DNA of 44,597 nucleotides from a virus, in the IMG/VR virus record IMGVR_UViG_3300031463_000548, positions 1-44,597 of that record. One strand, written 5' to 3'. The notes below the pieces were generated by a model. That model searched no databases. It was not told the origin of the DNA and saw only the letters and a program-made list of their open reading frames with translations. Positions 24,906 through 31,720 of the stretch are shown in pieces. Both the position numbers and the translations under genes were made by a program. Each line of letters opens with the position of its first letter. Position 1 is the stretch's first letter.

Positions 24906-25405
24906 CACGCAGTGAGGTCCTGATACAGAACATATAGCTTGTCGCCAGTTGTATTGGTCCCACCAGTATTGTTTATTGTATCATTACCTGTAATCGTAAA
25001 CTCAGATGTCAGATCCGCCACACCAACAATTCCTCCGGTATCGACATCAAACTGTATGACTGATATCAAGGAATCTCCTACCCTTATACCGGACACAGTA
25101 TGGTTGCCAGCAGCACCGCCGTTTATGAGCTTTGCAACAATAATCCCAGATGGCAGCTTCGGTTTTGTTACTGCCCCGTTATCAATTTTATCGGATGTCA
25201 CGGCGCCATTAGCAAGCTTGGATGTCGTAACAGCACCATTAGCAAGCTTGGATGTCGTAACAGCACCATCAGCAAGCTTACCAGATGTCACCTCGCCTGG
25301 GATAACCTCTGTGTCATTAATAAACAGACTGCGAGTTTTTACAGCATCGAACGCAGTTGTGCCCTCAATCTTCTGTACTGGAAGAGTCATTATAATCACA
25401 CCCAT
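24905..25405 (-). CDS. Putative head fibre with GAVTTSKLAN decapeptide repeats
   Basis: This 166-aa protein has ten-residue repeats of the type GAVTTSKLAN at residues 39-84, a motif common in phage fibres and in trimeric shaft proteins. The C-terminal domain is beta-rich (VIQFDVDTGGIVGVADLTS, GDKLYVLYQDLTA). The gene lies two places from the major capsid gene, so a head fibre is favoured over a tail fibre. The start at 25405 overlaps the previous stop (TAATG); ATG 25390 is an alternative. Confidence 0.62.
   Translation of the reverse strand: MGVIIMTLPVQKIEGTTAFDAVKTRSLFINDTEVIPGEVTSGKLADGAVTTSKLANGAVTTSKLANGAVTSDKIDNGAVTKPKLPSGIIVAKLINGGAAGNHTVSGIRVGDSLISVIQFDVDTGGIVGVADLTSEFTITGNDTINNTGGTNTTGDKLYVLYQDLTA
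25154..25291 (-). repeat. 30-bp tandem repeats encoding decapeptides
   Basis: Four to five imperfect 30-bp units encode the GAVTTSKLAN decapeptides; two adjacent units around 25210-25270 are almost identical at DNA level. This indicates recent tandem duplication, as in other phage fibre shafts. It is coding and not CRISPR-like. Confidence 0.75.
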
Positions 25406-25584
25406 TATCTCCTTTCAGGGGCTGTCTTCACATCATCATCACTCTCGGCAATCGGGTCCAGATATCCAGTCACAACCAGCGATTTGATATTCTTCCAGTT
25501 CTTTACCTGGTCCTCTCCGAGAATGTCCCCTCTTTTATATGTCTTCTTTCCCCCATTGAAGGGCTGCAAGACTCTGTACTTCAT
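25405..25584 (-). CDS. Small SH3-like capsid-neighbour protein
   Basis: This 59-aa protein begins MKYRVLQPFNGGKKTY and continues with RGDIL and a VTGYLD turn, a pattern seen in small SH3-like proteins encoded next to capsid genes in many tailed phages. GGAGGT lies 4 nt before the ATG, and the stop overlaps the next start (TAATG). The C-terminus is acidic (AESDDDVKTAPERR). The role is unknown; a minor head protein is likely. Confidence 0.7.
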   Translation of the reverse strand: MKYRVLQPFNGGKKTYKRGDILGEDQVKNWKNIKSLVVTGYLDPIAESDDDVKTAPERR

Positions 25585-25607
25585 AATACCTCCAAAAATA
25601 TAAAATT

Positions 25608-25627
25608 AATGGCAGGCATCTGCCATT
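25608..25627 (-). terminator. Hairpin behind the major capsid gene
   Basis: A perfect 8-bp stem (AATGGCAG with CTGCCATT) and 4-nt loop begins at the capsid stop codon. On the minus strand it is followed by AATTTTATATTTTT. It is the third case of a hairpin placed directly behind a virion gene, consistent with attenuation or a stable processed 3' end. Confidence 0.65.
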
Positions 25628-26634
25628 TAGGATACAGCATTGGCGAAGAACACGCCAAGGTCCTTACCAATCACCTTCTGATCGTAGCACATGTATCCCT
25701 GTGTGTAATCAACCATGTGCCTCTGATCAGGTATTCTCTGGATTACGACCTCGTAGCCTCCACCAAGGCCGGTGAATGAGAACGTGTAGCCGGATGCAGG
25801 CATCATCAGGCTCGGCGAGGGCGGTACATAACCAACCCATGCATTCTTGCCGAAAACCCAATCAGCAGTGAAGTTATCATCACCAGCGCCCTCCTCACTG
25901 GTGGCAACGATTGCAGACCCGATATAGAGCTTCTCTATACCGAGAACGTTCGCAATCATATCCGGAGTAACAACCGGAACCTGTGTGTATTTATACATCT
26001 CCTTTATCACGGGATGTATCCTGAGCTTCTGATATACCTGCTCAGACATCACACACACGTTCGGCGTGTATCCCGTCTTGGACTTTATTGTGAGAATTGC
26101 CTTGGTGAAGTCCTCGATCGGGTTGGAATTGACGTAATCATCCCACTTTATGAACTGAGTGCTGTTCGGACCAGATGTGACACCGGTCAGATCGGTGCCC
26201 CACACACCAGGCTGGAAGAATGTCTGAGACCACTCGATCTCCCTGCCGAGGAGCAGTGTATGTGTGACAAACTCCGCAACAGCCCTCTCGAAGTTGATGA
26301 CACTGTCAGCGTTGCGAGCAATATCCCACCTTAGGGGATGCTCGAATGCACGGAACTGACACGAATATGTCGGAGTATTGTCTAGATCGAACATGCTCTG
26401 CGGCATAGGTGTGCCAGGTGTCCACTTGCGAGCTCTATTCCTGAAGAAGGTATCCCTGGCAAAGGTGTAGTACCTATTGCTGAGGAACGTTACAGGAATT
26501 GTGGGGAAAACTTTTGTTGCGATAAAAGTATCAATGCTCTGCATATACGCAACGGACATGGTAGTAAGCGGGACATCAACGTGGACATCCCCAACGTCCG
26601 CTGCTTTCGTAATTTCTCTGTATGGGTAATTCAT
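25627..26634 (-). CDS. Major capsid protein (HK97 fold)
   Basis: This 335-aa protein matches gpE-type capsid proteins in composition and order: N-terminal arm (PLTTMSVAYMQ), IATKVFPTIPV, FEHPLRWDIARNAD, the spine-helix region (INFERAVAEFVTHTLLLGREIEW), then KTGYTPNVCVMSEQVYQKL and a C-terminal KDLGVFFANAV. It follows the decoration gene after a 13-nt gap; GGTGAT precedes the ATG by 5 nt. The 3' hairpin fits high expression. Capsid shell formation would require the upstream scaffold and protease. Confidence 0.88.
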   Translation of the reverse strand: MNYPYREITKAADVGDVHVDVPLTTMSVAYMQSIDTFIATKVFPTIPVTFLSNRYYTFARDTFFRNRARKWTPGTPMPQSMFDLDNTPTYSCQFRAFEHPLRWDIARNADSVINFERAVAEFVTHTLLLGREIEWSQTFFQPGVWGTDLTGVTSGPNSTQFIKWDDYVNSNPIEDFTKAILTIKSKTGYTPNVCVMSEQVYQKLRIHPVIKEMYKYTQVPVVTPDMIANVLGIEKLYIGSAIVATSEEGAGDDNFTADWVFGKNAWVGYVPPSPSLMMPASGYTFSFTGLGGGYEVVIQRIPDQRHMVDYTQGYMCYDQKVIGKDLGVFFANAVS

Positions 26635-26647
26635 TAAACATCACCGT

Positions 26648-27043
26648 TTATGCTACACGAAGTGTGTGTCTTATACCACCATCAACTGTTATTGACGCAA
26701 GAGATCCAGCATTTCCAGGAACGACACACTTACCTAGGTACATTCCTCCATCAGCCGAAACTGCAACAGCGCATCCATCATCATCGGAGCCAACCGGAAC
26801 GCCCATATTGAGATTGGCGTTGGCTCCAACCTTCACACGGGATACGCCCTTTATCCTGACCTTTGCAGCCTGGCCGGCCTTAGGCTTGTTTACAAGAACG
26901 CCATAAGGCTCATCTTCGGATGTGCAGATATCGACCTTGCCATCGGAATTAAGCGTGACTATGTAGTACTGTTTGTTGGAAAGATCCGATGCAGCAACAT
27001 GGAATGAATAATCAGAAACATCAGTCTCAAAAAGCTCAGCCAT
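26648..27043 (-). CDS. Capsid decoration-like protein
   Basis: This 131-aa beta-rich protein (YYIVTLNSDGKVDICTS, YGVLVNKPKAGQAAKVRIKG, GVPVGSDDDGCAVAV) has the pattern of DUF2190-type or gpD-like decoration proteins, placed directly between scaffold and capsid genes as usual. GGTGG precedes ATG by 5 nt. It would bind the mature capsid surface. Cysteines at about 40, 90 and 106 are notable but their role is unknown. Confidence 0.68.
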   Translation of the reverse strand: MAELFETDVSDYSFHVAASDLSNKQYYIVTLNSDGKVDICTSEDEPYGVLVNKPKAGQAAKVRIKGVSRVKVGANANLNMGVPVGSDDDGCAVAVSADGGMYLGKCVVPGNAGSLASITVDGGIRHTLRVA

Positions 27044-27856
27044 TTAAACCACCCCTGCCCTTCTGGCAGCCTGGTATTCAGCATACAGCTCAGGATGGTC
27101 CTCCCAGGCCTTCGCCTCGGCCTGTGCGAGTGTCATTGTCGGATTGCTTGCAACATAGCTCTTGGCAATGGCCTTTATCTTATCAACAACGGACCCGCCA
27201 GGAGCCGAGCCGGACTTGCCAATCTCGGTGAAGAGTGTTGCATCAATCCTCTGGTTTGCGGCCTTGAGTATGTCAGTGAGCTTTCCATACGTCTCAGGGC
27301 TCAGCCGCTCCGAGGCCTCCTTGAGTATCAGGCCAACCTCATCCGGATTGCCGAGCCTGACATACTCGGCCTTGGCGAGATCGATGAACTCCTTCCTGAT
27401 GCGCTTCTCACGCTCCTCGTGGAAAGCCTTCTCGATCTCCTTCAGCCTCTTCTCAAGCTGCTGCTTCTCCTGGAGAGCCTTCTCCAGCTCTACCATTGCC
27501 TTATTTACCTTCTTGTGCAGCGACTTGGAGACCTCAGGCTTCTTCTCCTCATCATCATCGGCTTCCTTCTCGGTGCCCTCTCTGTTCTCATTAACACCGA
27601 TCGCATCAGGGCCAGTTGTGCCCTCGCCCTCAAGTGCCTTCTCTTCCTCTTCCTTCTTCTCATTGCACGGCGCATCACTATTTACTATCTCCTCACCGGC
27701 ATGAGAAACCTTATCAGTAACAGATTTCTTAGACATGTTTAAACCCTCGTTATTCAACGATTTGTAAATAATTCGTTTATTGTTTGCTCCTTTATCGACC
27801 AAACTTACCTCAAAAACTTCAATATCTGTCAAAATATTGACCCTACCGTCCTTCAA
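27044..27856 (-). CDS. Scaffold protein carrying the detached protease C-terminus
   Basis: From TTG 27856 the protein is 270 aa; GGGTGAT lies 4 to 5 nt upstream (a GTG at 27865 overlaps that site). Residues about 8-25 (ILTDIEVFEVSLVDKGANN) are the motif that normally ends XkdF/S78-type prohead proteases. Then comes an acidic linker (EKKEEEEKALEGEG), a long charged coiled coil (about 95-160) and a C-terminal helix, the usual scaffold layout. It is in the same frame as the upstream protease, separated by TAA TGA CGG. The scaffold should be cut by the protease during head maturation. Confidence 0.78.
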   Translation of the reverse strand: MKDGRVNILTDIEVFEVSLVDKGANNKRIIYKSLNNEGLNMSKKSVTDKVSHAGEEIVNSDAPCNEKKEEEEKALEGEGTTGPDAIGVNENREGTEKEADDDEEKKPEVSKSLHKKVNKAMVELEKALQEKQQLEKRLKEIEKAFHEEREKRIRKEFIDLAKAEYVRLGNPDEVGLILKEASERLSPETYGKLTDILKAANQRIDATLFTEIGKSGSAPGGSVVDKIKAIAKSYVASNPTMTLAQAEAKAWEDHPELYAEYQAARRAGVV

Positions 27857-27871
27857 CAGAATCACCCGTCA

Positions 27872-28726
27872 TTAAATAGACGTAGACCGGCCAATGCCGC
27901 CGATCGATAAACCGGTAATGCGGCCCTCGATAACGTCCTGCCATATCTCAGGATCATAAATCTTGATCACCATCACCCACGATCCCTGCCGAACAAGCTC
28001 AGATCCGAGCATGAAATCAACAGGAGCAATGTAATTCTGAACGATGACCGCATCCTCAATCGGGCGTTCGTGCTGCAAGCTGATCGTTTGGTATTTCTCC
28101 ATATAACGGTCAGACGCTTTCTCGATCTCCTCAGGTGGGACCATATCTCCCTGCAAATCCACCTCATTAGGGCTGAGCACCACACCATACACTTTATGCT
28201 GGTACTCATCAACCTTCTTTATTGGGACATAGAGGGACTTACTGATACTGAGCGTCTGCCCACCCGAATCATCGGACTCGAACTTCTGTGCAGCACCGAT
28301 CGGTCGGTCAACATGCACATCAGAAGTATCCGCAGCCTTTTCTCTGATCGACTTCAGTGTGTCGGAAAGCATCTTGTGATGCCCGACCTTATCGTGGAAA
28401 ATACGCCGAAACATATCCCGCGTGCTTTTCTCTGTCTCGACGAAATTATTGTAAGAACGCTCGTAGAGGTCAATTATCCTCTCTTCCTCTGCAATCAACT
28501 GACTCAGCAGATCGATAATTCCTGGCTGGCTGGATTCCTCCCTGGCCAGCTCATCATCGATCTCCTTGTTTATCACATCTCCTTCGATCGCATAACCCTG
28601 CACATACGCTCGGCGCTTCGCTTCACGTCTTCCCTCATCATCGCCAGGCGTATATGTGTAGCATTTGCCACTATCACCCCATTTATATCCTGGACGACCA
28701 TTTTCAGTACATTCCTTTAATGGCAT
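27872..28726 (-). CDS. XkdF-like prohead serine protease, catalytic part
   Basis: The C-terminal half of this 284-aa protein carries XkdF-type motifs: VYGVVLSPNEVDLQGDMV, SLQHERP (candidate catalytic His), GSWVMVIKIYDPEIWQDV and ITGLSIGGIG (candidate Ser). The N-terminal half has a segment with CTENGRPGYKWGDSGKC and a helical region not typical of the minimal protease. The family's last motif (SLVDxxAN) is missing here and lies at the start of the next gene. The start overlaps the phosphoesterase stop (TAATG). It cuts scaffold and capsid proteins in prohead maturation. Confidence 0.78.
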   Translation of the reverse strand: MPLKECTENGRPGYKWGDSGKCYTYTPGDDEGRREAKRRAYVQGYAIEGDVINKEIDDELAREESSQPGIIDLLSQLIAEEERIIDLYERSYNNFVETEKSTRDMFRRIFHDKVGHHKMLSDTLKSIREKAADTSDVHVDRPIGAAQKFESDDSGGQTLSISKSLYVPIKKVDEYQHKVYGVVLSPNEVDLQGDMVPPEEIEKASDRYMEKYQTISLQHERPIEDAVIVQNYIAPVDFMLGSELVRQGSWVMVIKIYDPEIWQDVIEGRITGLSIGGIGRSTSI

Positions 28727-29571
28727 TAATAATCATCCTCTATTTCATTGTAATTTATGAAACGAATACCAAACGTCCGGTCATCGAAAACATCAATCAG
28801 CATCGCGCCTATTGTGGGATGAATGCTGTATTTCTTCATACTGTCGAAACCACCGACCATGCAGGGCACATGAATTAAGAACGAATCACACCACCTTGGT
28901 ATTACCCTCCATGTATGTGTATGACCATTAATGATTATGTCAGGAACGAACTTTGCCATTTTCATTACCTGGGATTTGGACTCTGTCTTTGATTCTTTTG
29001 AATAATTACAAACACCATGAGTGATGAAAGTCTTAATCCCGTGCCGAACATGGATTGCGTGCATCGAGCCTATATACTTGAGATCATCACGCAGCTCAGA
29101 GATCTCCTGACATATGTCCCGTCCAAACATCTTCACGAAAACTTCATCATGGTTTCCCGAAATCAAATATGTATCAAGATCGTCCGGATACATACCGACT
29201 ACATAATCAATCACATCCTCAATCGATGTTAGAAAGCGATCATTCTGATGGGTTATCGGAGTAGATATCCCATCGATCAGATCTCCCGCATGAATAATAT
29301 ATTCACATCCCACTGTTTTTGCAAACCTGTAGAAGCTCTTTAGATGAGTAAGCTGTTGAAATATGCTCCCAAGATGTGTGTCGCTCACAACTCCAAAACG
29401 AAAACTGCACCGCTTGAAGTACAGAGGATCTTCTCCAACACGCTCCCACCACAGCTTGGAAAATGTGGAGCGACTCATACCAAGCGCATACGCGGCGCGC
29501 TTAAACGATCCATATGATTCATAAGCACTCAACAGCTCCTCCCGACCCAGATCGTTATATCGTCGGGGCAA
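28726..29571 (-). CDS. HTH-metallophosphoesterase (calcineurin-like)
   Basis: The 281 aa from TTG 29571 follow AGGAGG by 6 nt. The longest frame extends to 29739 but would translate the end of the IS element. Residues 8-45 form an HTH-like segment (YGSFKRAAYALGMSRSTFSKL). The phosphoesterase motifs are complete: SDTHLGS (D64, H66), GDLIDG (D97), GNHDE (N140, H141), THG (H185) and GHTH (H217, H219). Substrates in this superfamily include nucleic acids and nucleotides. The HTH suggests DNA targeting. The gene lies between fibre and capsid genes, directly behind a mobile element that separates it from its former upstream region. Confidence 0.82.
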   Translation of the reverse strand: MPRRYNDLGREELLSAYESYGSFKRAAYALGMSRSTFSKLWWERVGEDPLYFKRCSFRFGVVSDTHLGSIFQQLTHLKSFYRFAKTVGCEYIIHAGDLIDGISTPITHQNDRFLTSIEDVIDYVVGMYPDDLDTYLISGNHDEVFVKMFGRDICQEISELRDDLKYIGSMHAIHVRHGIKTFITHGVCNYSKESKTESKSQVMKMAKFVPDIIINGHTHTWRVIPRWCDSFLIHVPCMVGGFDSMKKYSIHPTIGAMLIDVFDDRTFGIRFINYNEIEDDY

Positions 29572-29800
29572 CAAACACCTCCTGTGACATCCTCCCCCGA
29601 ATGAATTCGGGGGCATCCTAGCGTGGGATGGCAGCTTTCGCCGCAGGTTAGCCAGCATTCCCCGGATGACCCGGATCATCACCTTGGCCTTAAGGGGTGT
29701 CACGCTCCCCTTTCTCTCAGAGACGTGCCCCGAGAGCATCGAGCGCTTTAGCGGCGATATTCAACGCTCCAACCCTGTCGGCATCTGACTGGTAGCCGCA
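29565..29800 (-). ncRNA. Predicted omega/reRNA at the tnpB right end
   Basis: In known TnpB systems the guide RNA scaffold covers the tnpB 3' end and the element's right end, and the guide is the adjacent flank. Here the 132 non-coding bases after the stop contain short stems (GATGA/TCATC, CCCCCGAA/TTCGGGGG). The guide would start AGGAGGTGTTTG, the ribosome binding site of the phosphoesterase gene. The limits are approximate and inferred. Confidence 0.4.
29594..29613 (-). repeat. Right-end hairpin of the IS element
   Basis: CCCCCGAA and TTCGGGGG form an 8-bp stem with a 4-nt loop. It matches the imperfect palindrome normally recognised by TnpA at the right end and forms part of the predicted guide RNA scaffold. 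Confidence 0.75.
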
Positions 29801-30841
29801 TCTTGTGCATTTGAACCAGCCCTGAGTCTTGCGGTTGTAGCGGGAAACATTCCTGCACCGCGGACAGGTTTTGGAAGTCTCCTTGGGGTCGACGTAGATT
29901 ACGGGCACCCCGGCAAGGGCGGCCTTGTATCCGATGAATGAAGCCAGCTCCCGAAAGTTCCAACCCGACATCATGCGGTTGAACTTCTTGGAGCCTTTGG
30001 CCCGTTCACGAATACCCAGCAGGTTCTCCAGGGCAATGGCTTTACCTTCAGCTTTTGCTATTTTCACAATACGTTTGGAAATACAGTGGTTGATATACCG
30101 CATCCATCTTTGTTCACGACCCGATTCCTTCTTGACGCGGGAAAGCCTGCCTGCTTGCTGAAGTGCTTTACGCCGCTCTGCCCAACGTTCTTTTCGCCAC
30201 CTCACCTGTCGTCCGTCGAAGAATACGTTGTTGGACAATACAGCAAGTTTTACGATGCCGAAGTCGACCCCGATTACGCCGCACGGCTCGTTGAGACATG
30301 TTTCGTAGACGAGGGATATGGCTGCGTACCACTCGCCGCTTTTGTCTCGCCATATCTCCACAGACCCTTGACGGCAGGAACCTCCTGCCAGATCCTGGAG
30401 CCTTTTGGCGTGGTATGTGGAAGCGGCAAGGGGTACGGCTATCTGGCTCCTACCGGAGGAAACGGGGAATTTGATGACCCACGTGCCGGAGGGAAGTTGG
30501 TGGAGGGAGTAGCAGTCCTGCCGCACCATTACCGGAACCGTTTTCTCAAATTTGGGCAGGCTGGCCTTTTTGCCCCTTTGTTTGCGGGAAAGGTAGGAGC
30601 GCCTGACGGACAGCGCTTTGAGCATGGCGCACTGGAGCGTGGCCCGGTTAAGATCGAACAGTTCACATGCCTGTCGGTAGGTTTCGCGGTTTAGGTATGC
30701 CCGACTAGTGGTGCCAAGTGTTACGGCCTGCTCTAGAAACCAGCAGCATGCCTGATGATAGGTCTCCAGCATGCGGCTCATTTTGTCTCGCTTACCCTTG
30801 TTGGGCGGCAGGAGTTTTACCTTGAGGGTTACCACCTGCAT
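29717..30841 (-). CDS. tnpB: TnpB RNA-guided nuclease (IS605 family)
   Basis: From ATG 30841 the protein is 374 aa, the ordinary length; GGAGG lies 8 nt upstream. The RuvC catalytic set is complete: GVDFG (D193), ALENLLG (E272) and DADRVGALNI (D355). The zinc ribbon CPRC/CTRC (C326, C329, C345, C348) is intact. TnpB proteins cut DNA guided by an RNA made from the element's right end, and help retain the element at its site. It appears functional. It interrupts the viral operon between propeller genes and the phosphoesterase, in the same direction. Confidence 0.92.
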   Translation of the reverse strand: MQVVTLKVKLLPPNKGKRDKMSRMLETYHQACCWFLEQAVTLGTTSRAYLNRETYRQACELFDLNRATLQCAMLKALSVRRSYLSRKQRGKKASLPKFEKTVPVMVRQDCYSLHQLPSGTWVIKFPVSSGRSQIAVPLAASTYHAKRLQDLAGGSCRQGSVEIWRDKSGEWYAAISLVYETCLNEPCGVIGVDFGIVKLAVLSNNVFFDGRQVRWRKERWAERRKALQQAGRLSRVKKESGREQRWMRYINHCISKRIVKIAKAEGKAIALENLLGIRERAKGSKKFNRMMSGWNFRELASFIGYKAALAGVPVIYVDPKETSKTCPRCRNVSRYNRKTQGWFKCTRCGYQSDADRVGALNIAAKALDALGARL

Positions 30842-30899
30842 CGACATTTCCTCCGGTCTGCTTAAATTGTCTCCACTGTAGTATAATACCGCCATTCAT

Positions 30900-30919
30900 C
30901 CCCTGATTAAAATCAGGGG
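30900..30919 (-). repeat. Left-end hairpin of the IS element
   Basis: CCCCTGATT and AATCAGGGG form a 9-bp stem with a 2-nt loop. It lies 18 bases inside the inferred left boundary, as expected for an IS605-type end. Confidence 0.72.
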
Positions 30920-30987
30920 CATTCTGGCGGAGCTTTTGTAATTCTGACATTGTTATAACTAGCATATAACACAACATAATTCGCCAT
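30913..30987 (-). pseudogene. Truncated third propeller-like paralog
   Basis: Fourteen nt past the 31001 gene stop, an ATG at 30987 behind GGTG opens a frame reading MANYVVLYASYNNVRIT. Its start matches the N-terminus of the intact neighbour (MANYIVLY). After about 17 codons the frame enters the IS element and stops in the left-end hairpin. Nothing resembling the rest of the gene is found beyond the element's right end, so the remainder was deleted or lost. Confidence 0.6.
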
Positions 30988-31000
30988 ATTTACACCAGAA

Positions 31001-31705
31001 TTATAGACTAACCGGACCCCATGTACCTGCCCAGCCTGGAGGGATCGATGCCTGGCCTACGTGGTTATCCCATTCAATACCAAGTCCTGCATATGATCCG
31101 CTTATTGTCGCGGATTCGAGAATCGTTGACGAAAATCCGCTATATTTTATTAAATAAAATGCTGTATTATCCGAACGACATAATGAGACGACAAGATTCG
31201 ATCCAGCCCACGTGATATCAATCGGATAATTTGAAACACTGATATATGCAGTCATTGTGGTCGAAAATCCTGAAAATTTATGAACCTCGCAGTAATAGTT
31301 TTCAGCCGCAATTAAATTCCCACCTGCCCAGGTTACGCCATAATACCACTTCGTACCACTAAACTGCAATAATGCATCACAAGTTGATGTAAATCCAGCA
31401 TGTCTACAAATGCGTATCGTGCTATTAGAGTGTATTAGCTTACTCCCATCCCAGGTAACACATCTCGACCCAGTTGAGCAATAAATAGAATCATATAATG
31501 TAGATGAATATCCATTCATGCGCAAAATCGTGCCATCGATCGTGCATGTTGACATTATGAGATTAGACCCTGTCCAGGTTATACCGTACTCGTATGACTG
31601 TCCAGTACCCATTGCGTGATCATATGGCACGACTATCGATCTTCTTCGTGTAATCAATGCTCCGTAGCCGCTACTTAGGCAGTATAGAACAATATAATTT
31701 GCCAT
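31001..31705 (-). CDS. Propeller-like fibre protein, paralog B
   Basis: This 234-aa protein consists of about five units with the pattern GITWTGSNLI followed by a line such as KFSGFSTTM, which suggests a beta-propeller of short blades. It ends EWDNHVGQASIPPGWAGTWG, nearly identical to the end of the gene at 31721-32401 (NHIGQASLPPGWAGTWG). Start MANYIVLY follows GGTG by 5 nt. It is probably a receptor-binding or fibre-tip module, duplicated in tandem. No enzyme motif is seen. Confidence 0.68.
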   Translation of the reverse strand: MANYIVLYCLSSGYGALITRRRSIVVPYDHAMGTGQSYEYGITWTGSNLIMSTCTIDGTILRMNGYSSTLYDSIYCSTGSRCVTWDGSKLIHSNSTIRICRHAGFTSTCDALLQFSGTKWYYGVTWAGGNLIAAENYYCEVHKFSGFSTTMTAYISVSNYPIDITWAGSNLVVSLCRSDNTAFYLIKYSGFSSTILESATISGSYAGLGIEWDNHVGQASIPPGWAGTWGPVSL

Positions 31706-31720
31706 ATGTGTGCACCATGA

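Larger units (their letters stand above)
29585..30937 (-). mobile_element. IS605-family tnpB-only element
   Basis: The element carries only tnpB; no TnpA (Y1 transposase) is present, so movement needs TnpA in trans. The left end has the imperfect-free hairpin CCCCTGATT/AATCAGGGG (30900-30919) and the right end the hairpin CCCCCGAA/TTCGGGGG (29594-29613), typical of IS200/IS605 ends, followed by AGGATGTCAC. The bases just outside the left end are TTAC (30938-30941), a known type of IS605 target. Boundaries are estimates to a few bases. Its base composition is visibly more GC-rich than the surrounding viral genes, supporting recent acquisition. Confidence 0.75.

Noticed and set aside
25154-25291. 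Regular 30-bp repeats resembling a CRISPR array
   Set aside because: The units are contiguous, without unique spacers, and are in frame within a fibre-like gene as decapeptide repeats.
25590-25606. TATA-like TTTATATTTTT before the small capsid-neighbour gene as a promoter
   Set aside because: It lies only about 15 nt from the start codon, so initiation 25 nt downstream would fall inside the gene; it is better explained as the T-rich tail of the capsid hairpin.
27095-27704. Long plus-strand frames opposite the scaffold gene
   Set aside because: They are Leu- or Ser-rich shadows of a Lys/Glu-rich coiled-coil gene and have no ribosome binding site.
27866-27874. Stop-codon readthrough or alternative genetic code joining protease and scaffold
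   Set aside because: Two tandem stops (TAA TGA) occur, both are used as normal stops elsewhere in the window, and a ribosome binding site precedes a new start.
30792-30977. 61-codon minus-strand frame over the IS left end (MSELQKLRQNAPD)
   Set aside because: It runs through the hairpin and the tnpB start in another frame, and the sequence is explained by the IS end and the truncated paralog.
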